NCBI RefSeq assembly: GCF_029868385.1
Contig: NZ_JARWNX010000051.1
Location: 62,001 to 126,000 of the forward strand
Source: Nocardia cyriacigeorgica
GTDB lineage: Bacteria; Actinomycetota; Actinomycetes; Mycobacteriales; Mycobacteriaceae
Length of the DNA stretch: 64,000 nucleotides
Direction: 5' to 3'
The notes under the pieces were generated by a model, which did no database searches, had not been told where the DNA came from, and was given only the letters and a program-made list of their open reading frames with translations. A program made the translations under genes and the position numbers. This document shows positions 41,715-51,700 of the stretch, piece by piece (position 1 is the first letter of the stretch; every line of letters begins with the position of its first letter).

Positions 41715-44204
41715 TCAGGAATCTTCGTGCGTACCATCCTCATCGGCGGGCTTCTTCGGCGCGGGCCGCGGTACCACCGCCATGATCGCCGCTTCGATCT
41801 CGGCTCGGCGTCCCGGACCCGAATCCGCGCCCAGGTCCACGCAGAACGCGTCGACGACCGCGGAACCCATGGTCACCACCTTCGCCCAGATCACCTCGGC
41901 ACCGCAGGCGGCGAGCGCGGCGGCGAGCCTGCTCAGCAAGCCGATCCGGTCCTCGGCCCGCAATTGCAGGATCAGCTGCCCCGCGGTCGCCGTCTCGGCC
42001 CACATCAGTCGTGGCTGCGCCTTCGCGTACGGGCTCAGCTGCGCGCCGACGGCGTCACGTTCGCGGGCGGCCAGCCGACCGGCCAGATCCAGATCGCCCG
42101 CGATGGCGCGGATCAGTTCCTGCCGCAGCAGGCCGGGATCGGGCGGGTCACCGAACTTCGGCGAGACCACGAAGGTGTTGATCGCCGACTCCCCCGCACC
42201 GCCGAGGGCCGCCGACAGCACCCGCAACGAATGCAGGGCCAGCACGCCGGCGGCCTCGGAGAGCAGACCTGGCGTATCGGGCGCGATGACGGTCACGGTG
42301 TAGGTGTGTTTGCCCTCGCCGGGCGCCAGCGTCACGTGCACACCGCCCGCCGCCGCCTTGGCCAGCAGTTCGGGCGCGATCGGCGCGGGTTCGGGAAGCT
42401 CGTCACCGGCCATGACCATCCGGCAGCGGCGAACCAGCTCGCCGATCAGCGAGGCCTTCCATTCGCCCCAGACGCCGGGGCCGGTGGCCAGCGAGTCCGC
42501 CTCGGCGAGGGTGTGCAGCAGTTCGAGCAGCTGCGCGTCACCGTCGAGGGCATCGACCACGTGCCGCACCGTCGCCGGATCATCGAGGTCGCGGCGGGTC
42601 GCGGTCTCGGGAAGCAGCAGATGGTGGCGCACGATCGCGCTGAGCGTGCGCACATCCGAGGGCCACAGCCCGAGCCTGCGCCCGATATGGGTGGCCAGCT
42701 CGGCGCCGACCACACTGTGGTCGCCCGCCCGACCCTTGCCGATATCGTGCAGCAGCGCACCGAGCGCGAGCAGATCCGGCCGGGCGACCCTGGTGCTCAA
42801 CGCACTCGCATAGGCCACCGTTTCCATCAGATGCCGGTCGACGGTCCAGGTGTGCAGCACATCGCGCGGCGGCAGATCCCGGACCGCACCCCATTCCGGC
42901 AGCAGCCTGCCCCACAGCCCGGTGCGATCGAGCGCCTCGATCGCATCGATCGTGCCGCGGCCCGCGCCGAGCAGTACCAGCAGATCGTTGAGCGCGTCCT
43001 TGGGCCAGGGTTCCCGCAGCTCCGGCGCGTCCTCGGACAGCCGGTTGAGCGTGTTCGCCGACATCGGCAGACCGGTCTGCGCCGAGGCCGCGGCCACCCG
43101 CAGGATCAGGCCGGGATCGCGTTGCGGTCGCGCGTCCCGCGCGAGCACCACCTCACCGGCGTGCTCGACCACACCCTCGTCGAGTGGGCGGCGCACGGGC
43201 ATACGGCGCAGCCGGGCCAGACCGCGCCGGGGCAGGGCATTGGCGGCGGTGCGCAGCCCGACGTCCACCGAGTAGCTGACCGTACGCGCGGAATCGCTGA
43301 GCATGCGGGCCAGATCGAAACGGTCACCGATGCGTAGCGCCGCACCGATCTCATCGGCATCCTGCGCCATCAGCTGATCGCGCGAACGCCCGGCCACGCG
43401 ATGCAGTTCGGTGCGCACGTCGAGCAGGCGGCGATGCGCGTGCCGGACCCCGCCGCCGGGCACATCCGGTCCGAGACCGGGCATGGCGTCGGTCAGCTGG
43501 GCGATGGCGAGCGCGTCGAGCAACTGGATGTCACGCAGCCCGCCGCGGCCGTTCTTCAGATCGGGTTCGGCGCGGTGGGCGATCTCGCCGCTGCGCTCCC
43601 AGCGGGCCCTGGCCTGGGCGATCAGATCGTCGAACCGCGACCGGATGCCGGTGCGCCATTCCCGACGCACGCCACCGATGAGCAGACTGCTCAGCTCGGC
43701 GTCACCGACGATATGTCTGGCCTCGAGCATGCCGAGCGCGGCGATCAGATCGTCGTTGGCGACCCGCAACGCCTGTGGGACGGTGCGCACGCTGTGGTCG
43801 AGTTTGATGTGGGCGTCCCAGAGCGGATACCAGAGTTGATCGGCCACTTCGGCGACGCGCGCCGGGTCGACATCGTCGTGCAGCAGCACCAGGTCCAGAT
43901 CCGAATAGGGCAGCATCTCCTTGCGGCCGAGACCGCCGACGGCGACAACGGCGAGCCCGCTGTCGGCGGTGATGCCGAGTTCGGTGCCCTTGCTGGTGAG
44001 CCACAGTTCGTACAGATCGACCAGGGCCGACCGCAGCGATTGCGCGTCGAGCCGCGGGTTGCGCGGGCGCCCGCCCTCGAGCAACCGCCGCCTGGCCTGC
44101 ACCAGATCGGCCGCACCATTGGACACCACCGCGTCCTTGTCCCCACCCGCCTTCGCGCCACCGCTGTGTTCTCGCCGACTGCTACCCACTGGCCCACCAC
44201 CCAT
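41715..44204 (-). CDS. glnD: PII nucleotidyltransferase / uridylyl- or adenylyl-removing enzyme
   Basis: GlnD senses glutamine and modifies PII. The 829-aa protein has a nucleotidyltransferase domain with GGLGRKEMLPYSDLD (90-104), the GlnD-specific segment LKNGRGGLRDIQ, an HD hydrolase domain (LLHDIGKGRAGDHS) and two C-terminal ACT domains (VIAPDTPGLLSEAAGVLA and RAEDRIGLLSRLAAALA). In actinobacteria this enzyme adenylylates rather than uridylylates PII; which applies here is inference. Follows glnB by 70 bases in an amt-glnB-glnD series. Confidence 0.95.
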   Translation of the reverse strand: MGGGPVGSSRREHSGGAKAGGDKDAVVSNGAADLVQARRRLLEGGRPRNPRLDAQSLRSALVDLYELWLTSKGTELGITADSGLAVVAVGGLGRKEMLPYSDLDLVLLHDDVDPARVAEVADQLWYPLWDAHIKLDHSVRTVPQALRVANDDLIAALGMLEARHIVGDAELSSLLIGGVRREWRTGIRSRFDDLIAQARARWERSGEIAHRAEPDLKNGRGGLRDIQLLDALAIAQLTDAMPGLGPDVPGGGVRHAHRRLLDVRTELHRVAGRSRDQLMAQDADEIGAALRIGDRFDLARMLSDSARTVSYSVDVGLRTAANALPRRGLARLRRMPVRRPLDEGVVEHAGEVVLARDARPQRDPGLILRVAAASAQTGLPMSANTLNRLSEDAPELREPWPKDALNDLLVLLGAGRGTIDAIEALDRTGLWGRLLPEWGAVRDLPPRDVLHTWTVDRHLMETVAYASALSTRVARPDLLALGALLHDIGKGRAGDHSVVGAELATHIGRRLGLWPSDVRTLSAIVRHHLLLPETATRRDLDDPATVRHVVDALDGDAQLLELLHTLAEADSLATGPGVWGEWKASLIGELVRRCRMVMAGDELPEPAPIAPELLAKAAAGGVHVTLAPGEGKHTYTVTVIAPDTPGLLSEAAGVLALHSLRVLSAALGGAGESAINTFVVSPKFGDPPDPGLLRQELIRAIAGDLDLAGRLAARERDAVGAQLSPYAKAQPRLMWAETATAGQLILQLRAEDRIGLLSRLAAALAACGAEVIWAKVVTMGSAVVDAFCVDLGADSGPGRRAEIEAAIMAVVPRPAPKKPADEDGTHEDS

Positions 44205-44274
44205 TCACGCGTGCGACCCCGCCCCGGCCGGAGAACCGGCGGGAGCGGGGCCGCCGCTCGATTCGAAGAACCCG

Positions 44275-44613
44275 CTACAGCGCGTCGGTGCCGCGCTCGC
44301 CCGTGCGGACCCGGATGATCGTCTCGACCGGGGTCACCCAGACCTTGCCGTCGCCGATCTTGCCGGTGCGCGAGGCCTCGACGATCACCTCGACGACCTT
44401 GTCCACCGAGGCGTCGTCGACGACGACCTCCACCCGCACCTTCGGCACGAAATCCACCGAGTACTCGGCGCCGCGGTAGACCTCGGTGTGCCCCTTCTGG
44501 CGGCCGTAGCCCTGCACCTCGCTCACGGTCATGCCCAGCACGCCCGCCTGCTCGAGACCGGTCTTCACGTCCTCCAACGTGAACGGTTTCACGATTGCGG
44601 TGATCAGTTTCAT
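44275..44613 (-). CDS. glnB: Nitrogen regulatory protein PII (GlnB/GlnK)
   Basis: The 112-aa trimeric signal protein begins MKLITAIVKPFTLEDVKTGL. The T-loop contains the modified Tyr51 in YRGAEYSVDF, and the C-terminal signature TGKIGDGKVWV is present. Binds ATP/ADP and 2-oxoglutarate and gates AmtB. Starts four bases after amt, so tightly coupled to it. Target of the GlnD encoded next. Confidence 0.97.
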   Translation of the reverse strand: MKLITAIVKPFTLEDVKTGLEQAGVLGMTVSEVQGYGRQKGHTEVYRGAEYSVDFVPKVRVEVVVDDASVDKVVEVIVEASRTGKIGDGKVWVTPVETIIRVRTGERGTDAL

Positions 44614-44617
44614 GTCG

Positions 44618-45964
44618 TCATGCCTCCTTGACGGCCGAACGTGCCGTGCCACCCACAGCAGCGAAATCGTATGCGGTTTCCGCGTGCTCGGACTCGTCCA
44701 TGCCGACGAACTCGCCTTCTTCGTCGGCGCGCAGGCCGATCGTGAACTTGATCAGGTAGGCGATGACGGCCGTGGCGACCAGCGAGTAGGCCAGCACCGT
44801 GAACGCACCGACGGCCTGCAACTTCAACTGCTCGATGCCACCACCGTAGAACAAGCCCTCCACGGCCGCGGGCGCTTCCGGCGCGGCGACGAGGCCGACC
44901 ATCAGCGTGCCGAGCAGACCGCCGACCAGGTGCACACCGACCACGTCGAGCGAATCGTCGAAGCCGAAGCGGAACTTCAATCCCACCGCGAGGGCACACA
45001 GCGCACCGGAAGCGATACCGATGGCGAGGGCGCCGACGACGTTGACCGAATGGCAGGCGGGGGTGATGGCGACCAGACCGGCCACGATGCCCGAGGCCGC
45101 ACCGAGAGAGGTGGGCTTGCCGTCACGGATCTTCTCCACCACCAGCCAGGCCAGCAGCGCGGCGCCGGTGGCGACGGTGGTGGTCAGGAAGGCGGCACCG
45201 GCGATGCCATTGGCACCCACCGCGGAACCGGCGTTGAAGCCGAACCAGCCGAACCACAGCAGACCGGCGCCGAGCATGACGAAGGGCAGGTTGTGCGGCC
45301 GGAAGGGGGTCTTCGGCCAGCCCTTGCGCTTACCGAGCACGATCGCGAGCACCAGGCCCGCGGCACCGGCGTTGATGTGGACCGCGGTACCACCGGCGAA
45401 GTCGATCGCCTTCAGGTTGTTGGCGATCCAGCCGCCCGCCTCGGCGGTGACGCCGTCGAAGGCGAAGACCCAATGCGCGACGGGGAAGTAGACGACGGTC
45501 GCCCAGATACCGGCGAAGACCAGCCAGGCGCCGAACTTCATGCGGTCGGCGACCGCACCCGAGATGAGCGCGACGGTGATGATCGCGAACATGGCCTGGA
45601 AGGCGACGAAGACCGTCAGCGGGATGGTGCCCGCCAGCGGGACCCCGGCCGCTGCGCCGGTCTCGGCGTCGGCGAGGTAGGCGCCACCGAAGATCTGCCT
45701 GAGCCCGAAGTACTGACCCGGATCACCGATGAGGTTGGCCTTGTCGTCACCGAAGGTGATCGAGAAGCCGTAGAGCGCCCACAGCACGGCGACCAGGCCC
45801 ATGGCGCTGATGCTCATCATGATCATGTTCAGCACGTTCTTGCTGCGGACCATGCCGCCGTAGAAGAACGCGAGTCCGGGTGTCATCAGCAGCACGAGTG
45901 CTGAACTGGCCAGCATCCATGCGGTGTCACCGGCGTCCGGCGCGCCGATTACGGGAAATGCCAC
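44618..45964 (-). CDS. amt: Ammonium transporter
   Basis: The 448-aa Amt has eleven predicted helices starting with LVLLMTPGLAFFYGGMVRSKN. Both pore histidines are present (GTAVHINAG and GVHLVGGLLG), with FPVAHWVF earlier. The GTG start has GAGGAGG upstream. First gene of amt-glnB-glnD. A GlnR-like half-site pair lies about 95 bases upstream, so induction under nitrogen limitation is expected. Confidence 0.96.
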   Translation of the reverse strand: MAFPVIGAPDAGDTAWMLASSALVLLMTPGLAFFYGGMVRSKNVLNMIMMSISAMGLVAVLWALYGFSITFGDDKANLIGDPGQYFGLRQIFGGAYLADAETGAAAGVPLAGTIPLTVFVAFQAMFAIITVALISGAVADRMKFGAWLVFAGIWATVVYFPVAHWVFAFDGVTAEAGGWIANNLKAIDFAGGTAVHINAGAAGLVLAIVLGKRKGWPKTPFRPHNLPFVMLGAGLLWFGWFGFNAGSAVGANGIAGAAFLTTTVATGAALLAWLVVEKIRDGKPTSLGAASGIVAGLVAITPACHSVNVVGALAIGIASGALCALAVGLKFRFGFDDSLDVVGVHLVGGLLGTLMVGLVAAPEAPAAVEGLFYGGGIEQLKLQAVGAFTVLAYSLVATAVIAYLIKFTIGLRADEEGEFVGMDESEHAETAYDFAAVGGTARSAVKEA

Positions 45965-46058
45965 CTTAATGTCCTCCTCATCTCGGGCCCCGCCGATTCC
46001 GGCGATTGGACCTGCACAGAAGGTTGCTCATTCGGTGTTTCATCCATGGCGCCCCCGT

Positions 46059-46075
46059 GTTTCACCTGGGTGAAC
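46059..46075 (-). promoter_or_regulatory. Candidate GlnR-type box upstream of amt
   Basis: On the minus strand GTTCACCCAGGTGAAAC fits the GlnR arrangement nTnAC-N6-GaAAC. A further GAAAC-N6-GCAAC pair lies about 40 bases upstream. GlnR control of amt-glnB-glnD is established in mycobacteria and Streptomyces; its use of this exact site is inference. Confidence 0.4.
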
Positions 46076-46239
46076 GGATGGCACTCCCGTGTTGCTACCA
46101 CGTTTCCGACTGTGCACAGGAGGTTTCCTGCCGGGTGTGAGCGGCGTGTCGGAGCAGCGAACTCGCAGCTGACAGGTGGTTTCGAGGAGTAGCGACGACG
46201 CGCGCACGCGCAGGAGCATGGGCGGCCCCGTTTTCCGCA

Positions 46240-46285
46240 CATCCGGTCCGGATCGAGCGAGCCGATGCTCGATCCGGACCGGATG
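46240..46285 (-). terminator. ftsY terminator, perfect 19-bp stem
   Basis: CATCCGGTCCGGATCGAGC pairs perfectly with GCTCGATCCGGACCGGATG around an 8-base loop (gagccgat). It starts one base past the ftsY stop codon. No U-tract, which is typical for this group. Confidence 0.85.
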
Positions 46286-46286
46286 C

Positions 46287-47900
46287 TCAGCCGAGCAGTG
46301 CGTCCACGAACGCGCCGGGTTCGAACGGCGCCAGATCGTCGGCGCCCTCGCCGAGACCGACGAGCTTCACCGGGACACCGAGTTCGTGCTGCACCTGGAA
46401 GACGATGCCGCCCTTGGCGGTGCCGTCGAGTTTGGTGAGCACGACGCCGGTGATGTCGACGACCTCGGCGAACACCCGCGCCTGCATGAGCCCGTTCTGA
46501 CCGACGGTCGAGTCGAGCACCAGCAGCACCTCGTCGACCGCGGCCTTCTTCTCCACGACCCGCTTGACCTTGCCGAGTTCGTCCATCAGTCCGGTCTTGG
46601 TGTGCAGGCGACCGGCGGTATCGATGAGCACCGCGTCGACGCCGCGGTCGATTCCGGCGGCGACGGCGTCGAAGGCGACCGCGGCCGGATCGGCGCCCTC
46701 TTTACCGCGCACGGTGTCGGCGCCGACCCGTTCGCCCCAGGTCTGGAGCTGATCGGCGGCGGCGGCGCGGAAGGTGTCGGCGGCGCCGAGCAGCACGCGG
46801 CGGCCGTCGGCGACGAGCACGCGGGCCAGTTTGCCGGTGGTGGTGGTCTTTCCGGTGCCGTTCACGCCCACGACCAGCAGAATCGACGGATGATCGGCAT
46901 GCGGCAGGGCCCGGACGGAACGGTCGAGTTCCGGGCGAAGGGCCTCCACCAGGACATCACGCAGTACCACGCGGGCCTGGTCGGTGGTGCGGACGCTGCG
47001 CGCGGCCATCTCCTCGCGCAGCCGTTCGACCACCGCCGCGGTGCTCGCGGTGCCGAGATCGGCGAGGACCAGGGTGTCTTCGACCTCTTCCCAGGAGTCC
47101 TCGTCCAGGTCGCCGCCGCCGAGCAGACCGAGCAGGCTCTTGCCGACGGCGTTCTGCGAGCGCGACAGGCGCCCACGCAGCCGGACCAGACGACCCTCGG
47201 TGGGCTCGATCTCCTCGAGCGCGGGGGTCGGTTCGGCCTCGGCGACGGTATCGGGGACGGCGGGGGCCTCGGGCAGGGAGTCGACCGGCGGGGCGGAGTC
47301 GGCTGTCGCGGTGGCTGTGGGGGCGGTGTCGGAGGTGGCCGTGTCGCGGGTTTCCGGTGCGGCCGCTGTCTCATCGGTCGGAGCAGCGGTCTCCTCGGTC
47401 TGGACCGCTGTCTCGTCGGCAGGGGCCGTGGTCGCGTCGGCGGGGGCCGTGGACACGTCGGCAGGAGCCGTAGTCGCGGCTCCGGTGCCGGTCGCGGGTG
47501 TATCGGTGGGCGTGGTCTCCGCGGCCACGGTGTCGGTGGCTCCGCCGGGCGCCTCGGCCAGATCGGTGGGTTCGGGCAGCGGGACGTCGGTGATGCCGCG
47601 TCGAGGGGCGTCACGCGGAATGGCGGCATCGTCGCCGATATGTGGCTGGCCCTCGGTATCGGTGCGCTCGGCGGGCAAGGGTTCGGGCCGGGTGGCGGTC
47701 GCGGTGCCGCCCTGGCTGAAACTGAATCCGCCCGACGCCTTGTATCCACCGGACTTGTCGGTCAGCTCCTTGTCTTCGGTCGGCGCCGTCAGCGATACTC
47801 GCCCGCTCCGATACCGGACGAATCCGACAACGAGCGCGACGAGCAGGACGGCGGCGATCGCCGCGATCAGAATCCAGGCTTCGGAACTCACGCCGCCCAT
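46287..47900 (-). CDS. ftsY: Signal recognition particle receptor FtsY
   Basis: The 537-aa receptor has an N-terminal membrane helix (8-28), typical of actinobacterial FtsY, and a long acidic Thr/Ala/Pro-rich A domain (about 65-235) with repeated TAPAD units. The NG GTPase follows: GVNGTGKTTTT (345-355), DTAGRLHTK and TKLDGTAKGG. It docks ribosome-nascent-chain-SRP complexes at the translocon. Adjacent to smc as in M. tuberculosis (Rv2921c-Rv2922c), but here a DUF2237 gene and a fragment lie between. Confidence 0.96.
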   Translation of the reverse strand: MGGVSSEAWILIAAIAAVLLVALVVGFVRYRSGRVSLTAPTEDKELTDKSGGYKASGGFSFSQGGTATATRPEPLPAERTDTEGQPHIGDDAAIPRDAPRRGITDVPLPEPTDLAEAPGGATDTVAAETTPTDTPATGTGAATTAPADVSTAPADATTAPADETAVQTEETAAPTDETAAAPETRDTATSDTAPTATATADSAPPVDSLPEAPAVPDTVAEAEPTPALEEIEPTEGRLVRLRGRLSRSQNAVGKSLLGLLGGGDLDEDSWEEVEDTLVLADLGTASTAAVVERLREEMAARSVRTTDQARVVLRDVLVEALRPELDRSVRALPHADHPSILLVVGVNGTGKTTTTGKLARVLVADGRRVLLGAADTFRAAAADQLQTWGERVGADTVRGKEGADPAAVAFDAVAAGIDRGVDAVLIDTAGRLHTKTGLMDELGKVKRVVEKKAAVDEVLLVLDSTVGQNGLMQARVFAEVVDITGVVLTKLDGTAKGGIVFQVQHELGVPVKLVGLGEGADDLAPFEPGAFVDALLG

Positions 47901-48022
47901 CCTTGCAGAACCGATTCTCGCCGGTCGTCGACCCGCCCGGACCAGGAAAGACGCCCGGACACAGCCCGCGAGATTTCTTGTCCTGCGGAACTTCTCACGG
48001 CATGCCCATAGGATCGGCGACT

Positions 48023-48412
48023 GTGACAGATCGAAACGTGCTTGGGGGTCCGCTCGAAGAGTGCGGCACCGATCCGATGACCGGCTTCTACCGCGACGGC
48101 TGCTGTAGCACCGGTCCGGAGGATCTGGGTAGCCACACCGTGTGCACGGTCGTCACGACCGAGTTTCTGGAACACCAGGCGTCGATCGGCAACGACCTGA
48201 GCACCCCGCGCCCGGAGAACAATTTCCCCGGCCTGCAACCCGGAGACCGGTGGTGTGTGGTCGCGGTGCGCTGGTTGCACGCGCACGAGGACGGTGTCGC
48301 CGCGCCGGTGATACTCGCGGCCACCCATGAGAACGCCCTGGAAGTGATCTCGATGGACATCTTGCGCAAATACGCCGTCGATGTCCCCGACGACGTCAGC
48401 GACCTGCTGTGA
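48023..48412 (+). CDS. DUF2237 family protein
   Basis: The 129-aa product starts TDRNVLGGPLEECGTDPMTG, followed by FYRDGCC, the DUF2237 hallmark, with CTVVTTEFLEHQASIGNDLS and DRWCVVAVRW downstream. The GTG at 48023 has AGGA nine bases upstream; the frame is open to an ATG at 48002 and further, without family resemblance. Soluble, function unknown. Divergent from ftsY. Confidence 0.85.
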   Translation: MTDRNVLGGPLEECGTDPMTGFYRDGCCSTGPEDLGSHTVCTVVTTEFLEHQASIGNDLSTPRPENNFPGLQPGDRWCVVAVRWLHAHEDGVAAPVILAATHENALEVISMDILRKYAVDVPDDVSDLL

Positions 48413-48495
48413 GGTCGAGCGGGTGAGATGAGCGGCTGATCCGGCAACCCGGCCGAAGCGGGCCGCCGGTGCGCCGATGGTTCGAGCCCGCGGGC

Positions 48496-48723
48496 TCAGC
48501 CGTCCTCGAATTCGCGCCGCAGATCCTCCACGACCCTGTCCGGGTTCTCACCGGGCAGCGGATTGGCGGCCAATGCCTTGCGGATGTCTTCCAGCGCTTC
48601 GACCCGGTACTGCCTGCGCGCCGAGGCGATCAACTGCTCGCGGACGTGTTCCTCCAGCGACAGCCCGGCCGCCGCCGCCCGTTGGCGTAGGACCTCGGCG
48701 TTGCTCAGACGACCACCCCCGCC
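48496..48723 (-). pseudogene. FitA/VapB-like antitoxin fragment in frame behind smc
   Basis: Seventy-five codons open directly after the smc stop, in the smc frame, and encode LSNAEVLRQRAAAAGLSLEE, then HVREQLIASARRQYRVEALE and a Pro/Asp-containing acidic end (DLRREFEDG). The RAAAAGLSLEEHVREQLI segment resembles the ribbon-helix-helix end and linker of FitA/VapB-type antitoxins, but the first strand and helix are absent, no start codon is available and no toxin gene follows. It is either a 5'-truncated antitoxin or is reached only by read-through of the smc TGA. Confidence 0.5.
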
Positions 48724-51700
48724 TCAGCCGGACGCTGCGCCCGCCGTCGCCAGGTTCTCCCCGCGCATCCGTTGGGAGATCACCTGGGTGATGCCGTCAC
48801 CGCGCATGCTGACGCCGTAGAGGGCGTCGGCGATCTCCATGGTCGGCTTCTGGTGGGTGATGACGATCAGCTGGCTCTTCTCCCGCAGCTGTTCGAACAG
48901 CCCGATCAGGCGGCGCAGGTTGGTGTCGTCGAGGGCGGCCTCCACCTCATCCATCACATAGAACGGTGAGGGGCGGGCGCGGAAGATCGACACCAGCAGC
49001 GCGACCGCCGTCAGCGACTTCTCCCCGCCGGACAGCAGTGAGAGCCGCTTGACCTTCTTACCGGGCGGACGGGCTTCCACCTCGATGCCGGTGGTGAGCA
49101 TGTCCGAGGGGTCGGTGAGCAGCAGTCTGCCCTCACCGCCGGGGAACAGTTTCGCGAACACGCCGACGAATTCGCGCTCCACATCGGCGTAGGCCTCGGT
49201 GAAGACCTGGAGGATGCGGGCATCCACCTCGGCGACCACATCCAGCAGGTCCTTGCGCGCGTTCTTGACGTCCTCGAGCTGAGTGGCGAGGAAGTTGTAG
49301 CGCTCCTCGAGCGCGGCGAACTCCTCCAGCGCCAGCGGATTCACCTTGCCGAGGGTGGCCAGATCCTTCTCCGCGCGTTTGGCGCGCCGCTCCTGGGTCG
49401 CGCGGTCGAAGGGCATGGGTGTGGGTGCGGTGACGTCTTCGCCGCGCTCCCTGGCCTGTTCGTACTCCTGCCATTCCAACGCCGAGGGCGGCAACGGAGT
49501 ATCGGGGCCGTATTCGGCGATCAGATCGGCGAGTGCGATACCGAACTGTTCGGCGATCGTGGCTTCCAGCTGCTCGATCCGCAACGCCGCCTGTGCCTTG
49601 GCCACCTCGTCGCGGTGCACGGCGTCGGTGAGCTGGGACAGCTGGGCGGTCAGCGCGCGCACCCGCTCCTTGATCTGGTCCACCTGGGCGGCGCATTCGG
49701 TACGACGGCGCACCAGCTGGTCGCGGCGGGCGGCGGCCTCGGCGACCACACGTTCGAGTTCGGCGGCGACCTTCGCCCCGGATTCGGCGACGGCGGCGGC
49801 CACCGCGGCGGCTTGTGTGCGGGCGGCCTGGGCGCGTTCGGCCCGCGCGCGGGTCTCGCGTTCGGTGCGAGCGGCGCGGCGCAGCGAATCCGCCTTACCG
49901 CGGACCGATTCGGCGCGTTCCTCGGCCGTGCGCACAGCCAGGCGTGACTCGACCTCCATCGAGCGGGCCTCGGCGAGCGCGGCGGCCGCCTCCTCACGGG
50001 CCCGGCCCGCGGCTTCGGTGCCCGCGGCGCCCATGCCGTCGTCATCGTTGTCGGAGTGTTCGAGTTCGGCGTGGCGCAGCCGGTCCTCGAGTTCGGCGAG
50101 CGAGGCGAGCGCCTGTTCCCGTCCGGCTTCGGCTTCGCTGCGCTGGACGGTGAGCCGGTCGATATCGGCGTGCGCGGCGCGGGCGGTCTGACCGAGCCTG
50201 CCGAGCCGTTCGTAGATCGCGACCAGCGCCTGATCGGATTCGTGCAGCGCCATCAGGGCGTGGTCGACGGCGTCCTTGCGGTCGGCCTGTTCGGCGAGGG
50301 CACCGGCCAGCGCGGCTTCCAGTCCCTCCGCGCGACGTTTGGCGGAGACCAATTCGGCTTCGGCGGTGTCGATATCGGCCTGAATCTCCAATTGGCTCGG
50401 CGCACGGTCGGAGCCGCCGAGCAGCCAGCCGGTGCCCGCGAGATCACCGTCCCTGGTCACCACGCGCAGCTGCGGACGGACGGCAAGAAATTCGGCGGCC
50501 GCGGCGAGGCCGTCGACCACGACGACGTCGGCGGTGAGCGCTGCGACGGCCGAATGCACGGTAGCGGCGCAGTCGACCACGCCGCCGAGCCAGCGTGCGT
50601 CCCCCGGCAGTGGATCGTCGGTCTCGGAGGCCGCACCGCGGACGGGCGTGCGGCTACCGGGCGTCGCGACCCCATCGGTGTCGGTGGGCGTGCCATCGGC
50701 CGGAGCTTCACCATCGCCACCGAATACCAGCGCCGCACGGCCCCCATCGGCCGCCTTGAGCGCCTGCACGGCCGCGTATGCGGTCCGCGCCGATCCGGCG
50801 GCGACGGCGTCGGCGAGCGGTCCGAGGACGGCCGCCACGGCCGCCTCGAATCCCGGATGCACCCGGATCAGCGTCGACAGCGGGCCGACCAGGTCTTCGC
50901 CGTGATGTTCGGTGAGCCAGCCCGCACCGTCACGGCGGGCGAGGTTCATCCCGAGCGCTTCGATCCTCGCGGTCAGCGAGGCCACCCGTTTTCCGGCGTC
51001 GCGATCCTGTTCGCGCAGTTCGTCGACGCGCTGATCGGCCAATTTCAAGGCCTGTACGGCATGCTCGTGCTGGGCGTCGAGTCCGGCCTCACCGGCGTCG
51101 AGATCACCGAGTTCGGTCTGCACCGTATCGAATTCGTCCTGGGCGGCCTCACCGCGCTGTCTGGCCTCGGCGATCGACACCGACAGCCGCGAGATCTCGG
51201 CGTCGACCGATTGCGCCCGCGTCCGCAACGTATCGACCTGCCCGGACAGCCGGGCCAGGCCCTCACGGCGATCGGCGATGGCGCGCACGGCGGCGAGATG
51301 CGCCTGCTCGGCCGCCTTGGCGGCATGTTCGCGTTCGGCCAGCGCGTCGCGCGCGGCTTCCAGGGTTTCGGTGGCCATCTCCACCGCTTCGCGCAGTTCG
51401 GCTTCCTCGGCCTCCACCCGGTCTGCTTCGGCTTCGAGCTGATCGGGGTCGCGGCCGGTGCCCGTCGGCGCGCTGGTGTCCAGATGACGGGCGCGGTCAC
51501 CGGCGATCCTGATGGTCGCGTTGACGCGTTCGGCCAGCGCCGAGAGCTGGAACCACAGCTGGGCCGCGGCATCGGCGCTGGGGGTGAGCTTGCCGAGCTG
51601 GAATTCCTGCTGGGCGAGCGCGGCATTGGCGGCATCCAGTTCGGACTGCACGGTGATCTGCTGTTCGCGGGCGTAGGCCTCTTTGCTCTGCTGGCTCTCC

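Larger units (their letters stand above)
45965..46286. other. Intergenic region amt / ftsY (about 320 bases)
   Basis: It contains the amt promoter region and, at the ftsY side, a 19-bp perfect hairpin. Between them are a 14-bp palindrome TTCACCTGGGTGAA (46061-46074) and GAAAC/GCAAC-type elements. No coding sequence seen. Confidence 0.55.

Noticed and set aside
46176..48011. 611-codon plus-strand frame rich in Gly
   Set aside because: Antisense to ftsY, and the low-complexity part mirrors the TAPAD repeats.
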